From Bacillota bacterium (lineage in GTDB: Bacteria > Bacillota > Clostridia > Oscillospirales > Acutalibacteraceae): a stretch of 33,463 bases of DNA. A model generated the notes under the pieces. That model saw nothing but the letters and a program-made list of their open reading frames with translations. It was not told where the DNA came from and did not search any database. The DNA lies in the NCBI GenBank assembly GCA_022706685.1, contig JAKJCA010000030.1:1-33463 (forward strand), in the 5' to 3' direction. Below are positions 7,886 through 16,105 of the stretch, piece after piece (the first letter of the stretch is position 1; each line of letters opens with the position of its first letter). The position numbers and the translations under genes were made by a program.

Positions 7886-9291
7886 AACCGGCGGATACCT
7901 GGAGTTGCCGGCCCTACAGGCAGTTGGATGATGAACTGGATTTCCCGCTCACCGTCTGCCGTCTTGCGCCTGGCAGGGATACGATTGAACTCGAATGGCT
8001 CGACGAAACCAGCCGGCAAGCCGGGCGTGAGTATGAGGTTCGATATAAGCCGGCAGGGGTTGACTGCTGCGCGGCGGTCAAAGTATCCGGGAACAAAACC
8101 GTCCTGGGCGGGTTGCTGCCCGATACGGACTACGAAGTGCTCGTCGCGGCCGGATGCCAAACCAGCCGCACCCGGCTCGCGCGGACGGGCTTTGTGCCCG
8201 GTACGGTGGTCAACTACCTGCATCCGGCGGATACGGCTTATCAATTCTCGGGCAGATATCTGTGCAGCCCTTCGCTTGTCAAACTGCCGGACGGCGCTCT
8301 GCTGGCATCCATGGATGTGTACGCGTCCAAAGCGCCGCAAAACCTGACGCTGATTTTCCGCTCCGAAGACAATGGCGCCTCCTGGCATTACCTGACGGAC
8401 CTTTTCCCCTGCTTTTGGGGGAAACTCTTTGTGCATCAAGGTGATGTGTATATGCTCGCCATGTCGACGGAGTACGGGGACCTGCTTATCGGCAGGTCGA
8501 CGGACGGCGGCAGAACGTTCTGCAAACCGGAGGTCTTGTTCCGCGGCAGCTGCTCTTATGCGGAAAAGGGGCCGCACAAGGCGCCTATGCCGGTCACCGC
8601 GCACGCAGGCCGGCTGTGGACAGCGGTCGATTACGGCGCGTGGAGTATGGGCGGGCACGCCTCCTGCCTGCTGTCCATCGATGAAAACGAAGACCTTATG
8701 AAGGCGGAAAACTGGGCGCTGACAAAACCCCTCGCCTACAACCCGGATTGGGAAGGCGCCGTCAAAGGCCCCAGCAGGGGGCTGCTTGAGGGCAGCGCCG
8801 TGGTTTCGCCTGCAGGGGACATCATCAATTTTCTGGGTTACCGGACCAATGACTGCATTCCGGACCGTGACCGGGCCGTGATGCTGAAAGGTGATACCGA
8901 CAACCCGGAAAACAAACTGGCTTTTCACAAAATTGTGGACTTTTGCGGCAACAGGGCAAAGTTCAGCGTCCTGCGCGACGAGGTGTCCGGGCTGTACTTT
9001 TCCGTCGTCAATCGGCTTCAAGGAGCGAATACGCGCGGGATGCGCAATATTGTTTCCCTGAGCGCATCGCCGGACTTGGAGCATTGGCGGATCGTTTGCG
9101 ATCTTTTGGATTACTCGTCGGCCGACCCGGCAAAAGTCGCATTTCAATACGTTGATTTCATTTTCGACGGCGAAGACCTTCTGTTCTTGTCGCGTACGGC
9201 GTTTAATAACGCCGCGAGTTTCCATGACAGCAACTACTGCACCTTTCACAAGGTTGCGGATTTCAGGCGTTTGGCGATGCCCGGGCGATGA
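7882..9291 (+). CDS. Fn3-domain plus Asp-box beta-propeller protein (sialidase-like)
   Basis: The N-terminal part (about residues 20-105) reads like a fibronectin type III sandwich, with LEWLDETS, YEVRYKP and the LLPDTDYEVLV turn. From about residue 115 onward it resembles a sialidase-type propeller. Clear Asp boxes occur at SEDNGASW (about 161) and STDGGRTF (about 206). A confident arginine triad of true sialidases was not seen, so another exo-glycosidase or glycan-binding role is equally possible. There is no signal peptide. AAGGAG lies about seven bases before the ATG at 7882, which overlaps the rimI stop, implying translational coupling. It sits with the GH127 gene in the same run, suggesting intracellular breakdown of imported oligosaccharides. 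Confidence 0.7.
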   Translation: MKPADTWSCRPYRQLDDELDFPLTVCRLAPGRDTIELEWLDETSRQAGREYEVRYKPAGVDCCAAVKVSGNKTVLGGLLPDTDYEVLVAAGCQTSRTRLARTGFVPGTVVNYLHPADTAYQFSGRYLCSPSLVKLPDGALLASMDVYASKAPQNLTLIFRSEDNGASWHYLTDLFPCFWGKLFVHQGDVYMLAMSTEYGDLLIGRSTDGGRTFCKPEVLFRGSCSYAEKGPHKAPMPVTAHAGRLWTAVDYGAWSMGGHASCLLSIDENEDLMKAENWALTKPLAYNPDWEGAVKGPSRGLLEGSAVVSPAGDIINFLGYRTNDCIPDRDRAVMLKGDTDNPENKLAFHKIVDFCGNRAKFSVLRDEVSGLYFSVVNRLQGANTRGMRNIVSLSASPDLEHWRIVCDLLDYSSADPAKVAFQYVDFIFDGEDLLFLSRTAFNNAASFHDSNYCTFHKVADFRRLAMPGR

Positions 9292-9336
9292 TGCGTTTCT
9301 TCCATATTGTAAACGCGAAAGGATCAGCGTAAATCA

Positions 9337-10344
9337 ATGAAAATACTGGCAATCGAGACATCCTGCGACGAAACGGCGGCCGCCGTCGTGGAAGACGGGC
9401 GCAACAGCCTCTTCGGCGCGGTGGCTTCCCAAATCAAGGAACACGCCGCTTTCGGCGGCGTCGTGCCGGAGATTGCTTCGCGTATGCACGCGGAGACAAT
9501 CTGCCGTATCGTTTCGGCGGCTCTCGACGGCGCGGGCTGCGGTTTCGGCGATATCGACGCCGTTGCCGCGACCTTCGCTCCGGGCCTCATCGGCGCGCTG
9601 CTGGTCGGCCTGCATTACGCCAAAGGCGTTTCACTCGCGCGAGGCATCCCGCTGGTCGGGGTTCATCATCTGCGCGCGCATATCGCCGCCAATTATATCG
9701 CATACCCCGGCCTTGAGCCGCCTTTCCTTGCGCTGGTGGTTTCCGGCGGACACAGCCATATCATCGAAACCAAGGAATATACTGTTTTCCGCGTGCTGGG
9801 CAGAACCCTCGACGACGCGGCGGGCGAAGCGCTCGACAAAGCGGCGCGCGCCATGGGTTTTCCCTATCCCGGAGGGATGCACCTGGACGCGGCCTGCCGC
9901 GACGGCAATCCGGCCGCTTATCGGTTGCCGAGACCCCGGGTGACGGGCAGCCGGTATGATTTCAGCTTTTCCGGCTTAAAAACCGCTCTGCTCAACACGC
10001 TCAACGGCGCCAGAATGCGCGGCGAGAGCCTTGATATCCCGGGCCTCGGCGCCTCCTATATCGACGTCGTCACCCAATGCCTGGTCGACAATACAGCCAG
10101 GGCGGCGGCTGATTTCGGCCACACCAAAATCGTGCTGGCGGGCGGGGTGGCCGCCAATTCAGTTTTGCGGCGTAAAATGCAGCAGGTATGCGCAGCGCGG
10201 GGACTGGAACTGTTTCTCCCTCCGGCGCAGCTTTGCGGCGACAACGCGGTGATGGTCGGCGCGCAGGCATACTATGAGTACCTTGCCGGCAATATTGCAA
10301 CGCTTGACTTAAACGCCTTCGCTTCTATGCCGATTGACGGCTGA
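9337..10344 (+). CDS. tsaD: tRNA N6-threonylcarbamoyladenosine transferase subunit TsaD
   Basis: TsaD transfers the threonylcarbamoyl group to A37 of ANN-reading tRNAs, working with TsaB and TsaE. It belongs to the ASKHA fold, starting ILAIETSCDETAAAVV. The metal-binding His111 and His115 lie in HHLRAH at the same numbers as in the E. coli protein, and the third metal ligand is Asp302 in CGDNAVMVG. The segments SGGHSH and AGGVAAN are also present. At 335 residues it is full length. The ATG at 9337 has a rather distant AAAGGA 12 bases upstream. It is the last gene of the polA run. Partners tsaB and tsaE must lie elsewhere. Confidence 0.96.
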   Translation: MKILAIETSCDETAAAVVEDGRNSLFGAVASQIKEHAAFGGVVPEIASRMHAETICRIVSAALDGAGCGFGDIDAVAATFAPGLIGALLVGLHYAKGVSLARGIPLVGVHHLRAHIAANYIAYPGLEPPFLALVVSGGHSHIIETKEYTVFRVLGRTLDDAAGEALDKAARAMGFPYPGGMHLDAACRDGNPAAYRLPRPRVTGSRYDFSFSGLKTALLNTLNGARMRGESLDIPGLGASYIDVVTQCLVDNTARAAADFGHTKIVLAGGVAANSVLRRKMQQVCAARGLELFLPPAQLCGDNAVMVGAQAYYEYLAGNIATLDLNAFASMPIDG

Positions 10345-10526
10345 TTTCATGTTGAATTAACCGAAATTTGCAATATAAAGCTACGGATTATTCATATTTA
10401 CCGAAAATTTGATAAAATAACACTGAAAGTCTACAGATCGTCAATTGAAATACAGGGGGTTATCCAGTATAATCAAAAAATCTATAAAAATGCTTCGCGG
10501 GCGAAGATTATGAGGAGGAAACACAA
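10345..10526 (+). promoter_or_regulatory. Upstream control region of PEP carboxykinase with direct repeats
   Basis: TTGAAA at 10445-10450 and TATAAT at 10468-10473 are 17 bases apart, a near-perfect sigma-A promoter. The start would be near 10480. Further upstream, ACCGAAATTTG (10360-10370) and ACCGAAAATTTG (10400-10411) form direct repeats 40 bases apart, about four helical turns, which is typical of paired regulator sites. A second weak extended -10 (TGA plus TAAAAT at 10413-10418) overlaps the second repeat. No terminator for the tsaD run is visible. The ribosome-binding site GAGGAGG is at 10512-10518. Confidence 0.7.
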
Positions 10527-12323
10527 ATGCAGACAAAAAACCAAACTTTGCTCAGATGGGTGGAGGAAGTAACCGCTCTGTGCAAGCCGGACAATGTTTA
10601 CTGGACCGACGGTTCACAGGCCGAATACGACAGAATCATGAAAGGCTGTGTGGATTCAGGTCTTGCCATACCCCTGAATCCGGAAAAGAAGCCGGGATGT
10701 TTTCTGTTCAGAAGCCATCCAACCGATGTCGCCCGCGTTGAATCAAGAACGTTCATAGCCAGTAAGAAGAAAGAAGATGCCGGCCCGACCAACAATTGGA
10801 TTGATCCCGTGGAGTTGAAAGCCACGATGACCAAACTTTATGACGGCTGCATGAAGGGGAGAACTCTCTATGTTATTCCCTTCTCCATGGGGCCCATCGG
10901 CTCTCCGATTGCCAAAATCGGCGTTGAAATCACCGACAGCCCTTATGTTGTCGCCAATATGAGGATTATGACAAGAATAGGCACACCGGTCCTCGAAGCG
11001 TTGGGCGCAGACGGGGAATTTGTCAAATGCCTGCACTCTGTCGGCAAACCTCTTGCTGAAGGTGAAAAGGACTTGGCATGGCCTTGCGCTCCCACTGTAG
11101 AAGAAAAGTATATCAGCCATTTCCCCGAAGAACGAATGATCTGGTCCTTCGGTTCCGGTTACGGCGGCAACGCGTTGCTTGGTAAAAAATGCTTTGCGCT
11201 GCGCATCGCATGTGTGCAGGCGCGTGACGAAGGCTGGCTGGCGGAACATATGCTTATCCTCAAACTCACCAACCCGAAAGGCAAAGTGTATTATGTCTGT
11301 GGCGCTTTTCCGAGCGCCTGCGGCAAAACCAACCTGGCCATGCTGGAACCGACCATCCCCGGTTGGAAGGTGGAGACCGTCGGTGACGACATCGCCTGGA
11401 TGAAGTTCGGCGCGGACGGCAGGTTGTATGCCATCAACCCGGAAGCGGGGTTCTTCGGCGTTGTTCCGGGTACGTCGATGAAATCCAACCCCAACGCGAT
11501 GAAACAGATTCAATCCAATACGATTTATACCAATGTCGCCCTGACAGACGACGGCGATGTCTGGTGGGAAGGCAGCGGCATACCGGCTCCGGCGCACGCC
11601 ATTGACTGGAAAGGCAGGGACTGGACGCCCGAATCGGGCGAAACGGCAGCGCACGCCAACGCCCGGTTCACAACCCCCGCGGCCCAATGCCCGGTCATTG
11701 CATCCGAATGGGAAGACCCGGCGGGCGTTCCGGTTTCCGCAATTCTTGTCGGCGGGCGCCGCGCCTCGAATATTCCGCTGGTGAATGAAAGTTTCGATTG
11801 GAACCACGGTATTTTCCTCGGCTCCATCATGGGCTCGGAGATTACCACCGCCGACATCACCGACAAAGTCGGCCAGGTTCGGCGCGATCCATTCGCCATG
11901 CTGCCTTTCGCCGGTTACCATATGGGCGACTATTTACAGCATTGGCTGAATATCGGCAAAAAAACAGATGCCGGCAAGCTGCCAAAAATTTATTATGTCA
12001 ACTGGTTCCGTAAAAACGCCCAGGGCAAATTCATTTGGCCGGGTTTCGGCGACAACAGCCGTGTGTTGAAGTGGATTGTCGAAAGGCTCGAGGGAACCGG
12101 CAAGGCTGTCGATACACCCATCGGCAGACTGCCGGCACCCGAAGCCATCGACACAGACGGTATCAATGTATCTGCCGAGGATATGGCTGAACTGCTCAGA
12201 GTGGACAAAGAAGGCTGGCTGGCGGAAATCGAATCCATAAAAACAAATTATGAAAGTTACGGCAACAGACTGCCCGCGGAACTTGCGGCTCAACTGGCGA
12301 AGCTTGAAAGAAACCTGGCGTAA
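10527..12323 (+). CDS. pckG: Phosphoenolpyruvate carboxykinase (GTP-dependent)
   Basis: This enzyme interconverts oxaloacetate plus GTP with phosphoenolpyruvate, CO2 and GDP, linking the C4 acids to glycolysis and gluconeogenesis. The P-loop [15 protein letters not shown] (about residues 259-273) contains the reactive Cys265 that marks the GTP class rather than the ATP class. VGDDIAWM provides the metal site, and [11 protein letters not shown] with [13 protein letters not shown] forms the guanine pocket seen in the vertebrate-type enzymes. The product is 598 residues, as expected. The start is firm: GAGGAGG lies eight bases upstream. The gene stands alone between its own promoter and a terminator. 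Its 5' half looks less GC-rich than neighbouring genes, which could hint at a different history, but this was judged by eye only. Confidence 0.96.
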   Translation: MQTKNQTLLRWVEEVTALCKPDNVYWTDGSQAEYDRIMKGCVDSGLAIPLNPEKKPGCFLFRSHPTDVARVESRTFIASKKKEDAGPTNNWIDPVELKATMTKLYDGCMKGRTLYVIPFSMGPIGSPIAKIGVEITDSPYVVANMRIMTRIGTPVLEALGADGEFVKCLHSVGKPLAEGEKDLAWPCAPTVEEKYISHFPEERMIWSFGSGYGGNALLGKKCFALRIACVQARDEGWLAEHMLILKLTNPKGKVYYVCGAFPSACGKTNLAMLEPTIPGWKVETVGDDIAWMKFGADGRLYAINPEAGFFGVVPGTSMKSNPNAMKQIQSNTIYTNVALTDDGDVWWEGSGIPAPAHAIDWKGRDWTPESGETAAHANARFTTPAAQCPVIASEWEDPAGVPVSAILVGGRRASNIPLVNESFDWNHGIFLGSIMGSEITTADITDKVGQVRRDPFAMLPFAGYHMGDYLQHWLNIGKKTDAGKLPKIYYVNWFRKNAQGKFIWPGFGDNSRVLKWIVERLEGTGKAVDTPIGRLPAPEAIDTDGINVSAEDMAELLRVDKEGWLAEIESIKTNYESYGNRLPAELAAQLAKLERNLA

Positions 12324-12413
12324 TGCGGAATAACATTCCCACTTGCTGAAATTGGTAGGGGACTTCAGAGGAAGAAAGTACCGAAAATATCAACGTCAAC
12401 TGATTCAGACAAA

Positions 12414-12452
12414 CGCCCGCCGGTGCATGGAAGCATGGCGGGCGCTTTTTTA
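12414..12452 (+). terminator. Rho-independent terminator of pckG
   Basis: CGCCCGCC at 12414-12421 pairs with GGCGGGCG at 12437-12444, with a partly pairing interior (TGC with GCA), followed by CTTTTTTA at 12445-12452. This is a textbook intrinsic terminator about 90 bases after the pckG stop. Confidence 0.88.
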
Positions 12453-12841
12453 CGCGAAAATGCGCTTTCGTTCCGGTCGAACAAGAGCTTTCGTATCCGC
12501 GAAGACCGGTGACTTTCCCTGTATATACAATGCATATACTCAAAACAGTTAATAATATATTGGAATAATAATGCGCAAGTAAAGCAGGTATCTTGTCGCT
12601 ATTCATCTAAAATGCCAAAATAATAGGGTAGTTATGCACATTTTCCACCGAGTTTTCCACGTACGAAAGCAGAAGACCTTTACAGCTGAAATATTCGCTG
12701 GCGATGAATAAATACCGGGTTTTGAACAACCGGGACGAACGGCTGTGCATAAACGGCGCCGGAACCGCCGGCGCGGCTGCTCCCGGGTTCACTTGCGCGG
12801 CTGTTTCAACCGGTGTTTTAGCGTAAGCGTGCCCGTTTTAC
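12453..12841. other. Non-coding stretch with AT-rich segment and DnaA-box-like 9-mers
   Basis: No convincing gene is present here. The first part (about 12520-12630) is AT-rich and contains the perfect 10-base palindrome TGTATATACA (12520-12529) followed by an ATATAC inverted arm at 12534-12539. Next come TTATGCACA (12632-12640), TTTTCCACC (12641-12649) and TTTTCCACG (12653-12661), and then the inverted match TGTGCATAA at 12744-12752. The first and last fit the DnaA-box consensus TTATNCACA exactly; the middle two miss one position of the relaxed form. A GC-rich 7-bp hairpin lies at 12756-12774 without a T-tract. Binding by DnaA is inference only. Confidence 0.5.
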
Positions 12842-12870
12842 TTGACAAAAACTGGGCGAACGCATACCAT
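12842..12870 (+). promoter_or_regulatory. Sigma-A promoter of the acpP-proS-nagA operon
   Basis: TTGACA at 12842-12847 matches the -35 consensus fully, and TACCAT at 12865-12870 follows after 17 bases. The start point near 12877 gives a leader of about 50 bases to acpP. Confidence 0.75.
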
Positions 12871-12926
12871 TCTTTCTATCAGAATACGCAAGCACGAGCA
12901 CGGTAAAAAAGAAAGGAGCAGATACC

Positions 12927-13151
12927 ATGACCTTTGAAAAAGTACGTCATATCATCGCGGAGCATTTCAATATAAAGGAAGAGGAGATTACCCTGCAGTC
13001 CTTCGTCAGGGAAGATTTCGGCGCCGACAGCCTCGACCTGGTCGACCTAGCCATGACCATTGAAGACGAGTTCGGCATCGAAGTGCCCGACGAGGAACTT
13101 GAAAAGATTCAAACGGTGGACGATATCGTCCAGTTTATCGAAAGCAACTAA
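12927..13151 (+). CDS. acpP: Acyl carrier protein
   Basis: This small acidic carrier holds acyl chains on a 4'-phosphopantetheine arm. The attachment site is Ser35 in FGADSLDLVDL, within a typical four-helix ACP of 74 residues ending in TVDDIVQFIESN. AAAGGAG lies about nine bases before the ATG. It is the first gene of an operon with proS (24 bases downstream) and nagA, not part of a fab cluster. It could be the main fatty-acid ACP or a dedicated second ACP; the window cannot decide, because no fatty-acid or polyketide enzyme is nearby. Confidence 0.93.
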   Translation: MTFEKVRHIIAEHFNIKEEEITLQSFVREDFGADSLDLVDLAMTIEDEFGIEVPDEELEKIQTVDDIVQFIESN

Positions 13152-13175
13152 ACATTCGAAAGGATACGCCGACCT

Positions 13176-14612
13176 ATGGCAAAACCCGAAAAACTTGTCG
13201 AGGCCATCACATCCATGGAGGACGACTTCGCGCAGTGGTACACCGATGTCGTCGTCAAGGCCGAGCTGGCATCCTATTCCGGCGTCAGGGGATGCATGGT
13301 CATCAGGCCCTATGCGACCGCTTTGTGGGAGAATATCCGCAACGAACTTGACGCCCGCTTCAAAGCGACCGGCCACGAGAATGTCATGATGCCCCTGTTC
13401 ATTCCCGAAAGCCTGCTGCAGAAAGAAAAGGACCATGTCGCCGGTTTCGCGCCTGAAGTCGCCTGGGTAACGCACGGAGGCGACGAGCTGCTGCCCGAGC
13501 GCCTGTGCGTCCGGCCGACGTCGGAAACGCTCTTCTGCGACCATTACAAGGATATTATCCATTCCTACAGGGATTTGCCGAAACTGTACAACCAGTGGTG
13601 TTCCGTCGTCCGCTGGGAGAAGACCACGCGTCCTTTCCTTCGCACGACCGAGTTTTTCTGGCAGGAAGGCCACACCATGCACGAAACCGCCGCCGAGGCG
13701 GTGGAGGAAACCGAGCGCATGCTGGGCGTCTACGCCGACGTGGCGGAGAACTGCCTGGCCATTCCCGTCATCAAAGGCCGCAAAACGGATAAGGAGAAAT
13801 TTGCCGGGGCCCTGGCCACCTACACCATCGAAGCGATGATGCACGACGGCAAAGCCCTGCAGAGCGGCACGTCCCATTATTTCGGCGACGGTTTCAGCCG
13901 GGCCTTCGGCATCCAGTTCACCGGCCGCCAAAATACGCTGGAATATCCGCACCAAACCTCCTGGGGGATGTCGAGCAGAATCATCGGCGCCATCATCATG
14001 ACGCACGGCGACAACAGCGGCCTTGTACTGCCTCCCGCGGTCGCCCCCGTTCAGGTCATCGTGGTGCCCGTCGCGCCCCACAAACCGGGCGTCGTCGAAA
14101 AAGCGCGCGAAGTCACCGCCGCCCTGCGCGCCTTCTGCCGCGCCGGTATCGACGAAACGGACAATTCCGCCGGCTGGAAGTTTGCCGAATATGAAATGAA
14201 AGGCGTTCCCCTGCGCCTGGAGATAGGACCCAGGGATATCGAGAACAACCGCTGCGTCATCGTCCGCAGGGACAACCGTGAAAAAGCGGAGGTGAGCCTC
14301 GACAGCCTCGGGGAGGCGGTGCCCCGCCTGCTTGGCGACGTCCACAAAGGCTTGTTTGATAAAGCGGCCGCATCCAGGGCGGCTATGACCTATGAAGCGC
14401 TTGATTTTGAGGATATCAAGAAGCAGGCGGCCGAAAAGCCCGGTTTTTTCAAGGCGATGTGGTGCGGCAACGGAGAATGCGAGGAAAAACTCAAGCAGCA
14501 AGCCGGCGTAACCTCGCGGTGCATTCCGTTCCGGCAGGAGAAGATTGCCGACACCTGCGTTTGCTGCGGCGGGCCGGCCAAAGAGATGCTTTATTGGGGA
14601 AAGGCCTACTGA
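13176..14612 (+). CDS. proS: Prolyl-tRNA synthetase (short, archaeal/eukaryal-like type)
   Basis: This class II synthetase charges tRNA-Pro. Motif 2 lies in [20 protein letters not shown] and motif 3 in [17 protein letters not shown]. The proline-binding RPTSET segment is present, followed by an anticodon-binding domain from about residue 285. The C-terminal tail is cysteine-rich: WCGNGECEE, a further Cys, and TCVCCGG, consistent with the zinc-binding domain of this subtype. At 478 residues it lacks the large editing insertion of the E. coli-type enzyme, so mischarged Ala-tRNA-Pro would need a separate editing protein. The ATG at 13176 follows GAAAGGA at a longish 12 bases. It lies six bases before nagA. 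Confidence 0.95.
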   Translation: MAKPEKLVEAITSMEDDFAQWYTDVVVKAELASYSGVRGCMVIRPYATALWENIRNELDARFKATGHENVMMPLFIPESLLQKEKDHVAGFAPEVAWVTHGGDELLPERLCVRPTSETLFCDHYKDIIHSYRDLPKLYNQWCSVVRWEKTTRPFLRTTEFFWQEGHTMHETAAEAVEETERMLGVYADVAENCLAIPVIKGRKTDKEKFAGALATYTIEAMMHDGKALQSGTSHYFGDGFSRAFGIQFTGRQNTLEYPHQTSWGMSSRIIGAIIMTHGDNSGLVLPPAVAPVQVIVVPVAPHKPGVVEKAREVTAALRAFCRAGIDETDNSAGWKFAEYEMKGVPLRLEIGPRDIENNRCVIVRRDNREKAEVSLDSLGEAVPRLLGDVHKGLFDKAAASRAAMTYEALDFEDIKKQAAEKPGFFKAMWCGNGECEEKLKQQAGVTSRCIPFRQEKIADTCVCCGGPAKEMLYWGKAY

Positions 14613-14618
14613 TTACCG

Positions 14619-15743
14619 ATGCTTCTGAAAAACGCCGTCTATTACGGCGCGGATTTTGAACCGGCGCGCGGCGATATCGCCGTCGAAGGCGAGAAGATCG
14701 CCGGCGTCGGCGTTCTCTTCCATGAAGGCGAAAGCATCGACCTCGGCGGACTGACTGTCCTGCCGGGGTTTATCGATATTCACATCCACGGCAGCGCCGG
14801 AGGCGATATGTCCGACGCATCGGAAGAGTCGCTGCAAAAAATGTCCCTTTATCTGGCGGCCAACGGCGTCACGTCCTTCTGCCCCGCGTCCATGACGCTG
14901 CCAGAGGAGCAGCTTGCGAAACAGTTTCAAACCGTTGAGTCTTTTAAAGGTAAAGAAAAAGGCGCTTATATCCACGGTATCAATATGGAAGGGCCCTTTA
15001 TTTCCCTGGCGCAGAAAGGCGCCCAGCCCGCCGAATATATCCGGCCGCCGGATTTTGGGGAGTTTTCAAGGCTCAACGCCATTTCCCGCATCGTGCTGGT
15101 GGACGTCGCGCCGGAATTGCCGGGCGCGTTTGACTTTGCCCGGCGCGCCTGCCGCTGTTGTACCGTTTCGCAGGCGCATACGGCCGCAGATTTCCCGACG
15201 GCCGAAGAGGCCTACCGCAACGGGTTTTCCCACGCCACGCACCTGTTCAGCGCGATGCCGCCCGTCGAACACCGCGCGCCGGGTCCTGTGGTGGCGGCTT
15301 TCGACAACGCGGCGTCGACCGCCGAACTGATTTGCGACGGGATACACGCGCATCCCCCCGTGCTGCGCATGGCCTTCAAACTGCTCGGGGAAGACAGGGT
15401 GGTAGTTGTCAGCGACGCGATGAAAGCCGCCGGCATGCAGGACGGCGAATATGAGCTTGGCGGGCAAACCGTCTATGTCAGGCAGGGGAAAGCCACCCTT
15501 GCCGACGGGCGTCTTGCCGCGAGTACGGTCAACCTGTTTCGCGAGTATCAAAATTTATTGTCTTTCGGGATTGACCCGAAAGCGGCTTTGAAGGCCTGCA
15601 CAATCAACCCTGCGCGCGTCATCGGCGCCGACGCGGCGACAGGCAGCATCAAACCGGGCAAATATGCGGACCTGCTCGTCACCGACACGCGCAGTGTCCT
15701 GGCTGTTCTGGTCAAAGGCAGGCTTCTGTTTCGAAAGTTTTGA
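14619..15743 (+). CDS. nagA: N-acetylglucosamine-6-phosphate deacetylase
   Basis: NagA removes the acetyl group from GlcNAc-6-phosphate, feeding amino sugars toward glycolysis or cell-wall precursors. It is an amidohydrolase with the metal site DIHIHG (His55, His57), Glu124 in NMEGPF, His187 in QAHTAADF, His208 in ATHLFSAM and catalytic Asp266 in VVSDAM. The substrate segment DGIHAHP is also present. At 374 residues it is full length. It starts six bases after proS; the nearest SD-like GGGGAAAGG is rather far upstream, so translation may rely on coupling to proS. It is the last gene of the operon, ending at a strong hairpin. No nagB or PTS gene is adjacent. Confidence 0.95.
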   Translation: MLLKNAVYYGADFEPARGDIAVEGEKIAGVGVLFHEGESIDLGGLTVLPGFIDIHIHGSAGGDMSDASEESLQKMSLYLAANGVTSFCPASMTLPEEQLAKQFQTVESFKGKEKGAYIHGINMEGPFISLAQKGAQPAEYIRPPDFGEFSRLNAISRIVLVDVAPELPGAFDFARRACRCCTVSQAHTAADFPTAEEAYRNGFSHATHLFSAMPPVEHRAPGPVVAAFDNAASTAELICDGIHAHPPVLRMAFKLLGEDRVVVVSDAMKAAGMQDGEYELGGQTVYVRQGKATLADGRLAASTVNLFREYQNLLSFGIDPKAALKACTINPARVIGADAATGSIKPGKYADLLVTDTRSVLAVLVKGRLLFRKF

Positions 15744-15769
15744 TTTCCCCGTTAGCGGGGCCTATGCAA

Positions 15770-15808
15770 AAAGACGCACGGAATACAGTGTCCGTGCGTC
15801 TTTCTTCT
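15770..15808. terminator. Bidirectional intrinsic terminator between nagA and the CxC gene
   Basis: AAAGACGCACGGA at 15770-15782 pairs perfectly over 13 bases with TCCGTGCGTCTTT at 15791-15803 around an 8-base loop. The plus strand continues into a pyrimidine-rich CTTCTT, and on the minus strand the A-run at 15768-15772 supplies a T-tract. A smaller hairpin CCCCG-TTAG-CGGGG lies just upstream at 15747-15760. Confidence 0.88.
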
Positions 15809-15824
15809 TGTTGGGCGGAGTTTC

Positions 15825-16004
15825 TTACTGGGCCGCTTCGGCGGGCTCGTCGTCCAGGCAGGAGCAGGTGACGTAGTTTTCCTCATCGTCCGCTTCTTTT
15901 TTCTTCGCCAGGACCTTGCTGATGAGGAAATAGATGCCGGCCGCAAGGCCCGCAATCGCGGCGATAATTCCGACAATTTTGAGAACTTTTTTGAAAGTAT
16001 CCAT
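15825..16004 (-). CDS. Small single-pass membrane protein with C-terminal CxC motif
   Basis: This is a 59-residue protein of unknown function. After a basic start (MDTFKKVLK), a hydrophobic helix spans about residues 8-32 and is followed by AKKK. An acidic tail holds Cys47 and Cys49 (YVTCSC) and ends DDEPAEAAQ. The positive-inside rule cannot settle topology, since Lys flanks both ends. GGAGG lies six bases before the ATG at 16004, and a perfect consensus promoter lies upstream, so it is very probably a real and well-expressed gene. The CxC pair could bind metal or cycle as a disulfide; that is only a guess. It lies downstream of rpsT on the same strand but has its own promoter. Confidence 0.8.
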   Translation of the reverse strand: MDTFKKVLKIVGIIAAIAGLAAGIYFLISKVLAKKKEADDEENYVTCSCLDDEPAEAAQ

Positions 16005-16038
16005 CGAGCACCTCCATATAGTTTTTCGTACGAATACC

Positions 16039-16067
16039 ATTATATCGTCCGGCTTTTTCCGTGTCAA
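16039..16067 (-). promoter_or_regulatory. Perfect consensus sigma-A promoter for the CxC protein gene
   Basis: On the minus strand, TTGACA (16067-16062) and TATAAT (16044-16039) are separated by exactly 17 bases, so both hexamers and the spacer are ideal. The predicted start lies about 30 bases before the ATG at 16004. It sits between rpsT and the small gene. Confidence 0.85.
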
Positions 16068-16105
16068 CATTCGGCCGGAGCAACGCGGCGGCCCCTGCGG
16101 GCAGG

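Noticed and set aside
7867..9249. 460-codon minus-strand frame opposite the Asp-box gene
   Set aside because: The plus-strand frame has a good SD, coupling to rimI and Asp boxes; the antisense has none of these.
12343..12552. 69-codon plus-strand frame after pckG
   Set aside because: It runs through the pckG terminator stem and has no family signature or convincing SD.
12632..12752. Chromosomal replication origin oriC
   Set aside because: The boxes are few, two are imperfect, no dnaA-dnaN is present and gene direction does not diverge here; reported only as a DnaA-box-like cluster.
12756..12774. GC hairpin as a terminator
   Set aside because: The 7-bp stem is perfect, but no T-tract follows on either strand and no gene ends nearby.
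12607..12792. 61-codon minus-strand frame in the pckG-acpP gap
   Set aside because: It begins at a GTG without SD and is composed of the DnaA-box-like and GC hairpin sequences; no protein-like conservation is apparent.
13047..14501. 484-codon minus-strand frame opposite proS
   Set aside because: Antisense of a clear ProRS with class II motifs; no SD and no recognisable domain.
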